A stretch of DNA of 64,000 bases from NCBI GenBank assembly GCA_026419785.1, contig JAODTK010004588.1, forward strand, positions 310,001 through 374,000, written 5' to 3'. The first letter of the stretch is position 1, and each line of letters begins with the position of its first letter. The translations under genes and the position numbers were made by a program. Origin of the DNA: Sclerodactyla briareus (lineage: Eukaryota; Echinodermata; Holothuroidea; Dendrochirotida; Sclerodactylidae). This document shows, piece after piece, positions 1-12,195 of the stretch. Under the pieces are notes generated by a model. The model worked only from the letters and a program-made list of their open reading frames with translations, had not been told where the DNA came from and did not search any database.

Positions 1-1029
1 ATGATTTCAATTTTGTTCGCACACTAACTCTTGTATGGGTGTTGTAACGTGTGTTTTTAATTCAGAGCTTGCTTCGAGTGGATAAAGCACTCACAATATG
101 AGCCATACAATCCTTTTTGTAAATAGAACAAAGAATAACTCGAATACTGTTCATTTATGATGCTGTGGACACGTGCTTATCTCTGATGTAACCTCTTCTA
201 ATCTGCTGGAAGTCAGGAGAGAATAATCCTCAAACAGTATTGCTGTGTCCTTTCATCTGAAACAATAACCAAGAAAGAATTACTAAGACAATTAATAAAA
301 AATAGAACTGAATAAAATGGCATATTTGAAATTTCATACGGTCTAATGGAGTGGAAGAGTGATTACAAAAGGGGCCATAACATCGAGGTTGGGGTTGACC
401 TGCAAATCAGGATCTTTACTGAGCGATCAGAATAAATACCATAAGAAAAAGCAGAAATAAAGATTTAATCTACATCCCTTTCAGGGTCACTTCTTACAAT
501 AAGGCGGGATTCCATAGATGAAGATGTGGTATGCGGTATATGAGTGTGGGGAATCATATTTGTGCGGGAGGATTGCGGATTTTGTAGAAGGAATTAAACT
601 GTAAAATAATGTGACCAGGGCGCGATAAATCTGGCAACTATTTATGAATAAGGAAATGAATGCTTATCTTCTGAGGAGGCAGAGATTCAAATTTCCATAG
701 AATTCATTCGCTTGTTAATGGTTTTGATATTGACAGGCACAACGTAGTCTGATCTTTTGCCAACTCAGTGTTCATTCTATTCTACTTTTGTGATTTTTTT
801 GATTTATGTATTGTTCGGATCTTGTCAATCTCTGTACAATACAGTACCGCAACTCAATTGTGCATGTCCAAGGTTATACAGCCGCCTGGAAAGAAGAGCT
901 CCATTTCCTCCTACTCAGTATTCAATGCTGAGGCCTGGATACACTCACCCACCTGACCTACGGCAGTTCAAGGGTCATGAAGATTTCCTGATATTATGTC
1001 TAATCCTTGATCGCATCTTCTTCTTATGG
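1..1029. other. Intergenic, nothing recognised
   Basis: AT-rich DNA with only short open frames on either strand. I see no splice-supported coding block, no tandem repeat and no terminal inverted repeats. The open stretch near 757-1086 runs into the dispersed repeat that begins at about 1030, which argues against it being a gene. Confidence 0.5.
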
Positions 1030-1535
1030 GCCAACTGCAGGCTTGGATACAACACGTTATATGGTGGGATGGACAACTGTATATAGTATGGTCCAACCCC
1101 TTCCAATAACGATGTTGTTCCTATGTGGATGTGATTGGCCTTTCAAAGTTGGTCCATGGTCATTAGCAGAGATTATTGGGGATGAATCACCAATTGCTTT
1201 GATAATAACGCATGAACACCACGTGGACACACCGGAAGGAAAGTTATGAATGTGTTTCATTGTTCATTTTGTTTGAATAAGTCAACATTTGCAGAAGTTC
1301 CGTTGGGCTATCTCTTCACCACAACAGTAAACATCAACATCTACCAACCCAAACAGCATCATCTCCCTAGAAAACGTGTCCGAAGTGAAAAAATTAGTGA
1401 TTTCAATCGAAAACAAAGATGTTTTGCAGGGTTTTGGTGAAAGATGCATCATTTATATTCATGATGTTGAATCAATCTTTTGATCTTGCACTTAGACACA
1501 CGTCACAAACTTCAAAGGATGTAACTACGTGAAGC
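1030..1535 (+). repeat. Dispersed ~500-bp repeat (family H), copy 1
   Basis: This stretch aligns by eye along its length with 26020-26555. Shared blocks in the same order are CTTGGATACAA, CCCCTTCCAATA, TTTCATTGTTCAT, AATAAGTCAA, a run ending CACCACA and a block near GAAAACAA. The two copies are diverged with small indels. No coding capacity is shared, so it is probably a non-autonomous element or a fragment of a larger one. Boundaries are approximate. Confidence 0.7.
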
Positions 1536-2169
1536 AATCCGCTAGGGTTCGGACGCGACAATCGTCATAATTCATCTCCCCCCTTGCAGTGGCTCCTTTC
1601 TAAGATGTCACCATCTTTGGGAATTTGTAATAAATTCAGTTCATGGTTTATTAGAGCTTGATAGGTATGGCTATTAAGTTAGGGGGGGAACATTGTGAAG
1701 TTTTGTGCTGGTTCTCTTGGCGGGGGACCCATGTGTAACTTATCCTTGAATGTGTAACCCTATGTAGAATTTTCATATCATGTAATTTTTGCCAAACTGA
1801 TGTAGCTTGTATTCAAAATAGCCCCCAAAACATAGTGATCGTGAGGTTAGAAAGAATACCTTGATGGTTTGCTGGGGAAACTTACAATGAAAGGAGATTC
1901 CTATGGCCTAATGATTTTCAATCAGCTATTACAAAGTGGAAGGTCAAATCAATGTGATAGCCATTAATAGCGACTGAACGAATAAAATGGTGCCACAGGA
2001 GGCGCTGAGGGGAGGATCCTTGCAATCTGAGGAAGTGCCAACTTGCTGCCAGTTGTGGGGCCTGGATCTTCCTACTCACGCTTATGCAGAGTAAAGCACT
2101 ACACACAATATTTTGTGTGAGCGGCCCTCAATCGTCATTACTCACATACCAAACAAAATGACATAATAA
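1536..2169. other. Intergenic, nothing recognised
   Basis: No coding block, tandem repeat or recognised dispersed repeat is visible here. Confidence 0.4.
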
Positions 2170-2605
2170 GGAATTGGTTGAGGGGTCTAAGTACGGATTT
2201 AAACAGAGTCCAGCATTCCAAGGGAATGAAATTCCATGATTTATCCATGATTGAATTTTCGAAATCCAGATATGAAAATGTTTAGCACTTTACAAAATAA
2301 TGTAAGCTTAGAGATACATCATTGTGTAAACGAAGAAGAAAACAGCTCTGAGATAAAGCATGCTACTACCCTTAGATGGTTCATTGCGCTCGCGGGCTTT
2401 AGTTCATGTACAACAACCACTAGGCACACAAAAAGCACCATAGCCAGTCAATTCTTCGTGTTGTCTTTGGCCAATCGATTTCCATGATTTTCCAGGATTT
2501 AAAGCAATAATGCCTCACATTCATGACTTTTCCATGATTTGAGCGTTTTTCAAATCTAGAACTTGCCAGGTTTCCAAGTAAGGCTGGGGACCCTTGGAAC
2601 ATGGA
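2170..2605 (-). repeat. CCATGATTTTCC-rich degenerate element
   Basis: Both ends are rich in variants of CCATGATTT and TTTCCATGATT: near 2232-2260, and 2484-2540 on the other side. The right end reads like a reversed DNA-transposon end with CCAGGTTTCC followed by GGGGACCC. Elements built of iterated TCCATGA motifs are common non-autonomous DNA transposons in aquatic animals. No target duplication was identified, so the superfamily is not assigned. Confidence 0.45.
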
Positions 2606-3399
2606 TATTCGTACTTTGATCTGCCATCATCGTCACAAACTGTCAGTGGGTGAGTAGTCACGTTGGGACTAAATGCCTCCGCTCTGGAGTCACTGATCGC
2701 CCTTTCAGATGGGGACGTGTAAACTGGCTATTCCAACGGAGAGGTTGGGATTTAACAATAATAACACCACTACTCAATATGGACGAGCGGCAGTTTCGCC
2801 ACTTGCTCATTTTAGAAAATACCACCAGGGTTCCTTGATGGGCCTTGTATGGGGGGCTTTGAAACCCACAGGAACCCAATCGTGCGAGCAACTGCATATA
2901 CAATGTAAGAAGATTCAGTCTACCATTTTTTGGTATGGCAGGACAAGCACAAGGCGGCGATTTGTATTGGGACGGTTGGGGGGGACGGACAAGATAATAC
3001 CATCTAAGCGGAGCGCCATCACTGGTTGGCGCGGAGAGTACAAAGAAATTTTTCGTTTGCCCAGACCACATAGATTGCAGGGGAAACGGCAACTTCCATG
3101 CCTCAGGGACAGTCAGCAGAGTTCACATTGATAACATTTTTTTTATTTCAGGGACGGTCTCCAAAAAATAATCGCCAATAGGGATCAATTTCAAGGTTTT
3201 GCGTTTTGGGCGCTGTGACATTGAAATACTGATGCAAGGGACGTTGTCAGATTGTAAAGGATCAATCGAACGGACATGCCACCATCAATATTCGCGCGAA
3301 GCGCGAGATTGCAGGATCCAATTTGCCAACTGAGAGACCAGTGCACTGACCACTTCTGACCTATCACTTACGATAGGGGCAGGCCTGACCTGAGTTTTT
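2606..3399. other. Intergenic with one solitary satellite-like unit
   Basis: The segment 2975-3130 carries a G-run, then CTAAGCGGAGCGCCA, AAATTTTTCGTTT, AGATTGCAGGGGAAACGGC. These are the landmarks of the decayed satellite units at 13680-14620, so it is a solo relative of that family. The rest is unrecognised. Open frames on both strands here overlap each other and look like chance. Confidence 0.5.
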
Positions 3400-4060
3400 T
3401 ACTTAAAGATTACGGCCCCCCGTTTTTATCTTCTTTGGGACCACAGGCGCATGGGAGGGATATTTCTTGTACTTGGAGCCAGATGTGTGTCAAAAGGAGT
3501 TATTAACACTAGAAGAAAGTAAAACAGCAACTGGCGCGAGCTGCGCGCAACAAAAATTTACACTTTGGACATTCCATCCTAAAGATTTTTGGATATTTGG
3601 ATATAAAGTTGTCTTCACCAAAATTTTAATCATGTTTTGCCACGAAATGTGGCGTTTCTGGGAATCTCGGAGTGACTATTTATGGGGTTTCCCCCGCACC
3701 GTGTGCGGCCCATTATTAGGTGCACCGTGCACGCAACCCAACTTTCAAAAAAGGGTTCGCACCCATAAAATGCTTGACCGAATTACTCTATTTTAAATTT
3801 GCAGATAGGGACCCTATTTTGCCAAAACAAAATCATCGGGTCTGCCTGGTGGCAGAATAGCCTCATGCCCCAACATTCTTCCCTTCAAAGACAACAGAGT
3901 TACCACTTGGGCATTCCATCAAAACATTCAGGCATATTGGACTTCACTTTTGACAGCCTTTCTTCACTTAAATTTGAATCATGTTCTTTCCGACAACGTA
4001 ATTTGTGGCGTGCCCTGGTTGCATTTTCGATGCGCACCGTGTGCCCTCATTAGTGATAGT
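3400..4060 (+). repeat. Diverged tandem duplication, two ~400-bp units
   Basis: Two successive blocks share ordered landmarks: CATTCCATC, then a GATATTTGGA / GCATATTGGA stretch, then AATCATGTT, a TGTGGCG block and GCACCGTGTG. The first spans about 3400-3790 and the second about 3800-4060. They are strongly diverged, so the duplication or array is old. No gene is supported. Confidence 0.55.
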
Positions 4061-4527
4061 ATGTGCACAGCTATAGTGCACTCAACTTCAACATGTGGTC
4101 GCACTATGATTAAATAAAAAAATCACCGATCCAGCCAGGGGGTTGGACCGATCACCCGTGTCTCAACCCCTTCACCCTCAGGATAGCGATTGTTTGGACA
4201 AGTCCAATGAAGAGAGAACACCTTAGCTGGTGAAAGCTCGGCATATGTAAACGTAGGGATTGGAGGAGAACCCTTCTTCTCATGGATATTGAGAACAAAC
4301 CCAGAGTAAAAATTTCAGGCATTTTGTGAAAGAAAATATATGTCTGGATAGAAGCCACAATCATATGTGCTGAACAATCCGACAATGAAATATCGCGGCA
4401 GGCGCGCAAAAATGCGAAAATGGAGCAGCAAAGGAATTCCCTCAACTTGTCAATTAGGTCATTATGCAATCTGTTTAAACATGGTTGTGGATGGATTATG
4501 TCGGATACAGTGTCAGCGAAAATAGCA
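4061..4527. other. Intergenic, nothing recognised
   Basis: No supported coding or repeat structure. Confidence 0.4.
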
Positions 4528-4636
4528 GGTCGGCGCTCCTCAAATATTGGGGGGGGGACAAATGCATTGCGTCCCCCCCAACCCCAATATGGGGGGACGC
4601 CGTCACCCCCGTCCCCCCATGATCGCCGCCCGTGAA
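4528..4636. repeat. Short G-tract/C-tract foldback element
   Basis: The segment opens with CAGGTCGGCGCTC and CAAATATTG followed by a long G-run. It continues with paired C-runs and G-runs and closes with CCCCCCATGATCGCCGCCC. Start and end are imperfectly inverted. The same end signature (CCCCCATGATCGCCG) closes the longer element at 15.8-17.0 kb, so this looks like a deletion derivative made only of the ends. Confidence 0.6.
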
Positions 4637-6167
4637 GCCACGCTAAACTGGTGAATAATGAAAAAAGAAATATGAAAAGAGTTCATCTGTAACTGAGTAT
4701 CTACTTGATATTCCATATCTTCAGACCTTGATGACACGTCGCATGGAATCATCCTGGACTTGTTGATACGGACTTCTCATCCACACATGAGCTGTATGTA
4801 CACACCAGGATCTCTTTCAGGTGATTGGAGTCATAGCTTCCCCAACATTAATCCTTGATATCAGGAAGAGAAGAAGATATCAGTGGATGCAATACACAAT
4901 GTCAATCTCAACAAGTACTGGACTGCTCAAATATAATTCTGTTCTCAGGTTTCAGTTTTGATTCTTAAAGGATTATTCCGGAGTACTACAGTCAATGTCC
5001 AAAATATAATGAGGCAAAATTTAGGAGTGGGAACTGTGTAACTACATACTGTACTTCCTGATTGACTGAAAATAATTTCTGCTGTACATTTGTCAGTTAT
5101 TTTTTTATCTCATTTTTCCAATGCCATGGGTTCAGGAAGCCATAGTGAGGATCATCAAGGAAGGAAACCTGGCCTATTGGTCATGGATCTCTCGACTCTG
5201 CTCAGTGATACGAGGCAGAGGTGTTGTAACCGATGCCAACCTGCTCCCAGGACGGCCATTTTAATACCCTCCGATGGGATCAGTGATTTCCAGGCCTTCT
5301 TGGAAACCTGGAGGAGCGGAAGAAGATTCAAGTACAACATGATTGCTTGCAGCCGTCAAGACAAGACGCAATTGCATACATGTATATCCTGTAACACTCC
5401 CTAGTGTAACCCCACGAAGTCCACCTGCATTAACAGGGAACAATAAAGTGAAGACCGGAGACCTAGCCATCTCAACTGCGAGTACCGCAACATAGTGGGT
5501 GACTCTGCATTCTGAGAATGTCACTTACGAAAGTGTCCTGAAATACTCTTCTACCGCCTATCAGTATGTTGTTGAAGGATGGAATACCCACTCATGTAAA
5601 CTGTAGACAATAATATTTTGGGAAGGATTTGTGGGTAGTTCAGTGGAAACTACTACTCACCATACCTCTGATTGCTGAAGCAATTTTTATCTCCTTTTTC
5701 TTTTGATGATTTCAAATCCTGCACCAAGGTAAAAGGCGAAGGACAATTATCAGTTACTCCACAATCGCCCCAAAACATTTCAAATGTGGATGTTGAGACA
5801 GAAACTTCCTGTATATTCAGAGATTGGTAGGATGATTATTTCAAATTTAAAACAAGGTAACACAGTTATCAAAACTAAAAAAAGAGGGTTTCCTAGGCAA
5901 TAGGCTAGAAACCTTCTGAAATAACTACTAATATGTATTGGTGAAGAGGGGGGGGGGGGGGGGGGTTAATAAGACATATTTTTGAGGTATATTCACTATT
6001 TGCAAACTTTGCAAGATATTTGGATGATAGAAAAAACAACTAAATAGTTCCACATTTTTCAGGATGCACATCAGATCCTGAAACTCCAGGCTTGCCCTCT
6101 TGTTGTTTCTCCATGGTATGAGTGCTATGTACTGTACTCACTGTCAACGACCGGACTGTCTAGTATA
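4637..6167. other. Intergenic, nothing firmly recognised
   Basis: A short block at 5136-5404 follows a pyrimidine-rich stretch ending CAG and is open in more than one frame, but no frame resembles a protein I know and no partner exon was found. The copy of ACTGTCAACGA near 6140 recurs near 7558, indicating a further short dispersed repeat. A poly(G) tract lies at 5948-5965. Confidence 0.4.
5948..5965 (+). repeat. Poly(G) tract, 18 nt
   Basis: Uninterrupted run of G. Others of 13 nt or more lie at 13912-13934 (C), 14500-14513 (C), 15458-15472 (C), 18002-18016 (G), 18670-18689 (C), 23360-23372 (C), 25271-25290 (C), 30529-30543 (C) and 51682-51700 (G). Confidence 0.95.
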
Positions 6168-7004
6168 TAGGGTTTGCGCGGTACGATATACCGGTATCCG
6201 TTAGTAGTGACCGAAACTGCAGCATGTTACTCGCAGTACCGACGGTCAAATTGCACAGTACTACTTACCGGTTACTGGGGGAAATTACCGGTATTGGATA
6301 ACAAATCCGAGTACTAATTGAATTACCAAAATCCAGTGCGTCATACTTGTATTTTGCCGATCCCAGCCGCCTCCGCGTACATCGCAACTTTACCTGCAAT
6401 CTGTTAAAATTGGTAAAACTGCCCCCGTGTTGCAGGGCTGTGGTATTGATTATTTGCCGAATATATCCGACTGCTGCGGACATCGCAGCTCACGTCTTAA
6501 GTAACTTGCAACGCTGTATGTTGCTAGCTCACTCGCCCAATGCTGTGCATTTTACAATTAATTTTAGATTCCTTAGGTTTTCTTGCTAAAATCATCACGT
6601 TACGTTAGGGTTATGTAATTGCACTAGCGACCGTGTTTCGGCGGGCCATGGGCGCCTTACATACATACATATGGAAGAATTGTTGTACAGTATTTCTGAA
6701 TGCGTACTAGTACTACCAACACGACAGTGGTCACATGTAGGTGCTGTTCGCCATACGTACGCTGTCATAATTTCAGCTATCGATACAAAAACGAAAAATT
6801 ATGAACAATTATTTGATTCAAAAATAATCTTTTTTTGGGGGGCACTCTTTTCACATGAAAAAAAGAATGGATGGAAGAAGAAAAATTGTGAAAAATAATG
6901 CCCCATCAAGCTGAGCTGCAAGTATGCTGTGTAGTTTAACGATCGCTAGCAGTATTCTAGGCAAGCGCGAATACCGGTGACCATACCGATACCGGTTGCC
7001 AGGG
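6168..7004. mobile_element. Putative hAT-like non-autonomous element with ACCGGTAT-rich ends
   Basis: The left end starts TAGGGTTTGCGCGG and carries ATACCGGTATCCG. The reverse complement of the right end starts CCCCTGGCAACCGGTATCGG and also carries ACCGGTATTCGCG. Short diverged terminal inverted repeats with iterated ACCGGTAT are typical of some hAT elements. No transposase frame is present in the 0.84-kb interior, and I could not identify a convincing 8-bp target duplication. Confidence 0.45.
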
Positions 7005-10000
7005 GACTCAGTAGTTTAGTTTTGTGTTAAGATGATTATTGATTTTATTCCTCACTCGTTTGAGTGAATTCACCCTTATCTGGCTTTGCAATTAAAAAAA
7101 AATGCCCGTATGATTGAAAACCACAGCTCTGTGAATTATGAATCGTCTTGTCCAATTTTGTCTGAAGGTGTGTACTCTATCTGTTTCCGTGATTGGCTTC
7201 CCTCCAATATTGTAAGCAACTTGTCTTATAAGAGGCCCGCTGGGGGCCCTTGACAATCGGAACAAGGACGTTTGTACGGTTGTGAAACACTGCAATGTTA
7301 CTGCGGGCGCACCTCAGAAATGTGAATAGGCTTACACAGAAAGGAAAAGCGGCAATCGGGCCGGGTTGTCGATAACCACGTCTTAAACACAAGACTAGGG
7401 CATAGTAGTACAGTCCAAAAAAAATATAGGTACTGCGAGCAATCTACTAGTTATATTAAGAATGGTTTGTGATGGTAACCAATTTACCTGTACTTTGATT
7501 GCCTCCAGCTAGTTTCTGATCTTTGTAGGTTTGGTGCTTGCTATGTGTGTGAAGGAGTACCCACTGTCAACGATCAGACTGCAGAGCTCCCGAGGGTGGT
7601 CTGTGGTTATTTGTGGGCATAAGAGGTACCAGCTGAAAGCAGAAAAGAAAAAAAATCCATGAAATGTGTCAAGGAAACAATAGCAGAACATTGTTAAACA
7701 AATATTATAGGCAGGTTGTTTGATACATGGTAATTTTAGTGATGGATATCTATTGTCTATTTTAAGCCAGACTCAGAGAGAAAACAAATTTACACCTGAA
7801 TGAATCACAGCTGAAAAGATGACAATGTCTTACAAAATCTGGAAAGTGGAATTGCTGCAGATTCCAGTTAACTTTTGCGAACCTGATGAAGGGCAAAGAT
7901 CATGTCAAATGTGGCTACTCGCAGCACCGAAACAGATATTGAAAATATCTCCAAGCGAAACTCTGGAAACCACAAGTTACAGCATACATCAGAAATATGA
8001 AGTCAAGACCAAGACTTCACCATTGCAATGCAGGTTACAACTACTGTAATAGGAAAAATTGCGGTGACTGCTGGCGCAACACTGATACCACTCTGCGTTT
8101 CTACCCAGAAAGGAGAAAAGAAGCAAGTTATTACCGAGAGAGAGAGAAGGCAGAAGAAAAGAATTTACTACAAAGGATGCTCAAGATATACATTCTGGGA
8201 CCTTCAAGCCACAATCAAAAGAGTACCATTAGTCGTTAAGGGCCTGGAACTGATTTCTCAAAAGAGACTCATTATAGACTCTTGGATTGCGATGAAGTTA
8301 AAGTATGGCTCTGTGATGAGGAGGTTTGTATGGAGGGTTCTGCGCCATGACATCCTTGCGAAAGCTGTGTTTCCCAGACCTGTCTTTGTACATCCCAATT
8401 GACCAGGATACCCCTGGAAATGGAGAAGAAAAATTGAAACAAAGATTGGATACATTAAAAAAAAAAAACATCCTTAACTACTAACCTTTCAAAAAAAAAA
8501 ACGACCACCTGACTATTATTGTGGGAATTTAATCCCAACCTCATTCATTCATCCGAGTGGAAGCATAATCAGCCCCATCACATGGGGTATCAATTGATGG
8601 ATGGGAACTGAAATAATGACTACCACTCAATCACCATCTATTTCAGACCCGGATTATATGCACCTCGTAGGAAATAGCCCCTCTCGTTGGAGCCAATTCT
8701 ACCAGGCTACAAATTCCCTGGGTGATCTTGTTGAAATTTTCTTTAAATAACTATATTTACCTCACACTTGGTGATACAGTAGATAAGAGGTTGAGCCCAT
8801 CATCCCAGACAATCTTAAGGGGTTTGCCGTTCGTAGATGGTTAGGCAAGTTCAGTTGCATATCAACACATGTTCAGTCAGGAAGGGTTCAATGTAAAAAG
8901 TCAGGGGACTACTTGGAGAAAAAAGAAAGTAAATAGCCTACTAGTGATTTATTTTCCAAGGGACTCTAAACCCTGTCACATAGGTAAGACCAACCCTTTG
9001 ACAATGACACCACCCTGTCAGGTATGTGAGAGGTGCATCTTACAATTGGCATGTAGGTCAGTTTATAGTCAGATGATTTTCTTCAGCCCCTCTTACCAGA
9101 CGGTGTGAGATTCTACAAAGCCAGCATAATGTGGACCCAGGCTAGTGGGATGGAGGGCTTTTGGTTATTATATTTGAAACCAACTCATTAAATGAGACGA
9201 GGGATGTGTGAAGGGAAGGGGACAATTGCGGAGCATTTGTTTCATGATGTCTTGGTTGGCACTGTTTTCGCCAATTCCCAAAAATCATTTACATCACTTA
9301 TTTATCAATAACCAAGCTATTAAACTTGTAATTTAACTTCTCCTCAATCAATACGCCAGGCCCAGCCCACAAAGCTTTGTCTCCTTCCTCATTTCCTATC
9401 CATGAAGGGAGGACTCGACCGCAAATTATGGTTATATTGCCATGTTAATAATGATATAGACATGAAATTTTACTGTATAGGATCAACTAGTTGCCAACAG
9501 ATCCAGACAAATATATAAATGAGTAAAAACAAGTTTCTGGAAGCTAATGTAGTTCATAGAAAAGATGAAGTAGCCCACGAAGGGCAGCTGTTGTGGCACA
9601 CAGAGGAAAGCTAGATTGTGGCACACAGAGGGTAACTATGTAGTCCATGGAAACTTCTTGGAGGGGAGGAGCCTAAATGTAACCAACATTTTTGAAAAGG
9701 AGTAGATAGTATAGCCCAGAGAGGTCACGGCACATTCTTCATATGGTGCCAATAAACTGCTTCCGTCGTTCACTCTTTGCCTTGGCTATGCAATTTTGTA
9801 TGAGGCCTGGAACAAGAATGAACGGAGTGGGAAAGATGGTAAAATACACTAAACCAAGAGAGTCAGGGCTAACGACACTGAGCTCAATCCACTAGGACCT
9901 TTGTCAAAGTTATTGTGTTCACAGGCAAATATAGACCAAATATTAAAAACATTTCTATTTTCAAATCCAAGAAAGACCCTCACCCCTCACCAAGGCCAAA

Positions 10001-10247
10001 AAGATTCTTGTCCACACTCCACCCGTATCCATAACAAAGCTAGACACTTATTTTAGTTTGATCAGACTGAGCATCAGGAGTTATCAATAACACTGGTGCT
10101 GTATTAGAAACGTTTCGTGTAGGCATTGCAAAATATACAAGAAAATAACATCCGTAAATTCATAGTGATAAATTACTGTGTACAGTTGTGCTTGCTGTTG
10201 TGAATCCAGTTTTTTACATTTGAAGTGACTATCACCAGTGTTGTAGT
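7005..10247. other. Intergenic, nothing firmly recognised
   Basis: About 3.2 kb without a recognisable gene or repeat. The block 7819-8402 has overlapping open frames of 76, 80 and 124 codons on the + strand, the longest beginning at 8028. None resembles a family I know, and the frames compete with one another. It could hold an unrecognised exon, but nothing in the sequence decides it. Confidence 0.4.
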
Positions 10248-10363
10248 CGAGGCCGATGCATCCGAGGCCAGTCGAAGGCCGAGGCAGCACCACCCGAGGC
10301 GAGGGCCGCACCCTCGGAGCCGAGGCCGAGGGCCACAACCTTCCGAGGCCGAGGGCCGGGGCA
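10248..10363. repeat. GC island of iterated CGAGGC motifs
   Basis: A sharp GC-rich island in AT-rich DNA made of irregular repeats of CCGAGGC and GAGGGCCG, with no regular period. A second island of the same composition lies at 12062-12195. Confidence 0.8.
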
Positions 10364-10799
10364 ATGTAATATGAAGAAGCAGACATTGAATTACCAGTTT
10401 GTTTGAATATCAAGTAATGTTGTTTTGTCCGCCCCATAGACAGATCCCGAAAATGAGGACTGAACAAGCAAAAATTGATATGCAACCAATTTTCTTCTTG
10501 CTGTCAGTACTCAGGAATGAAAAAAAAATATGAATGCTTACTTATACCATCACTATAAATACACTCTTCAATAGACTCTTCATAAGTGCACAGGCGGACA
10601 GAGTAGCCTACTAGATTAGATGCTAAGGACACGTCTGCACTGCATTTTGAAACATTAAGTATTCCAGCATCTGCGGGGAAAGCAGAGTGGAGTACTTGAT
10701 TCTGGCCACACCATCTGGCTTCCCAAAGGCCAAAGGGCGGGATTTTAATCAGCAGATGACCTGCCCATCCAATCAATGGTGATACGACACATATTTTTT
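10364..10799. other. Intergenic, nothing recognised
   Basis: Part of a long minus-strand open stretch (to about 10935) whose 5' part lies in a dispersed repeat, so it is not called as a gene. Confidence 0.4.
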
Positions 10800-10945
10800 T
10801 TTTTAATCTGTAAAGAGCCAAGAGGCTTAGTGATACTTTGACTGCCCTGAAGTTGGTTGACCTCAGATGACCTTTAGCCTGACCGAAAAACAATAGGGGA
10901 TCAATATACTCATTATGGGGAACCCAACATACCAAGTATGAGCTG
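10800..10945 (-). repeat. AGGTCA-repeat family (family I), minus copy
   Basis: Read on the minus strand, the segment contains CAAAGTATCACTAAGCC, which matches the end block CAAGGAATCACCAAGCC at 62047 and its counterpart near 44980. It also carries AGGTCA half-sites (here TGACCT and TGACC). It is a fragment of the same family that fills MED26 intron 2. Confidence 0.55.
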
Positions 10946-12061
10946 AATCCACCAAGGGAGTCTAGTTATCTTGTTAACAATCATCGTCCACAACACGACA
11001 CACCAACGCAACACCGCACAACTCACACTGTCATGACCTTCATAGATTCCTTTGCTAAATCAACCATACACTCCATCGCCTGGCGGGTAAACCAGCAACG
11101 TATATCCACATATTTAGCAATCCAGTGGCTGGGAGATAGACAATGTCGATCTCTTCCGATACGACTGAGATCTGTGGGTCACTGAGCTAACACATTGTTA
11201 ATCTTAAAACGATCACCAATGTTCCAAACGCGCAAATCAGCGTAAAAAAGTCACGTTCAAAATCCAGGATCCCGGCCCTCGTGAAAATAGTGGGGGACTC
11301 CCATTGCTCAGAACTCATTCCAGATTTTTATTCGATAAACTGTGTGCAAGTTTTCAAGTCACCCCCGACAATGCTTGGAGAGTTTAGTCCCGCGCTAACA
11401 TTAAAATCTCCGTCGGGCGCTGGCGAAGACAGACCATAATATCCCCATGTGGGATATAAGCATGTAGGAATCAATAATATTAGGTGTGATTTTTCTCATG
11501 TACACACTACCGCACCAGTGTCGTTATATAACAAATTGTAATTGAATTATAAAATACATTCACAATCTGCAGAACAGCCGAGGATTCTTCGGATTTTATT
11601 GGTCCAGGCTTATTCACAGTTTTTATGCACTGGAGACTAGAATTTTCATCGCGCAACTCCTACAACGATGTAAGTAGGGGCGATCAGTGAGTGGTTGTTC
11701 ACCGTGGCTGGCCGCCGCGCCAGTGCAGGATTCGCTGTTTTGTACAAAAGCTCACATAGCCGTATGTGTGCACTTTGCAGTGAAAGGTGTTCAGTAGTGT
11801 AAATGTCTATGGCCAGCTAGCTCGCAGGCAAGCCGCCACTCCTAGACTGCCTGGGGACATTGCAAACCGGCGGCGAGTGCAGCGCCGGTACTTTTATTTT
11901 TTTTTTTTTAATTTTGGGGGGTGGGGGGTGACCGAGTATGCCTACGTTCGTTCCATTGCGCGAATTCAAAACGCAGCCTGAAGGCATCATTTGTACATAA
12001 AGCATTTTCATGTTGTCTCTTCTTTTATCGCAAAAAAATATTGTCCCGCCCCCCCCCTGAC
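10946..12061. other. Intergenic, nothing recognised
   Basis: No supported gene. Some local CpG enrichment around 11380-11900 but no accompanying coding exon was identified. Confidence 0.4.
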
Positions 12062-12195
12062 ACTCCTCGGCCCAAAATCGAGGCCGGAAGCTCCGCGGCC
12101 GAGACGAGGCCGCCAGCCTCCGAGGCGCAGGCCCGAGGGCCTGCCAAAACTGGCCTCGATGCCGGCCTCGAGGCCGAGGCCGCCTCGAGCCTTCC
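12062..12195. repeat. GC island of iterated GAGGCC motifs
   Basis: Irregular iteration of GAGGCCG and GGCCTCGA with the near-palindrome GGCCTCGAGGCCGAGGCC. Same motif as the island at 10248-10363. Both strands appear open over it only because the GC-rich motif lacks stop codons. Confidence 0.8.

Noticed and set aside
5136-5404. Exon-like block after a pyrimidine tract ending CAG
   Set aside because: Two frames look partly plausible but neither continues, and no partner exon or family match was found.
7819-8402. Cluster of three overlapping + strand frames, the longest 124 codons
   Set aside because: None resembles a known protein and they contradict one another; left as unresolved.
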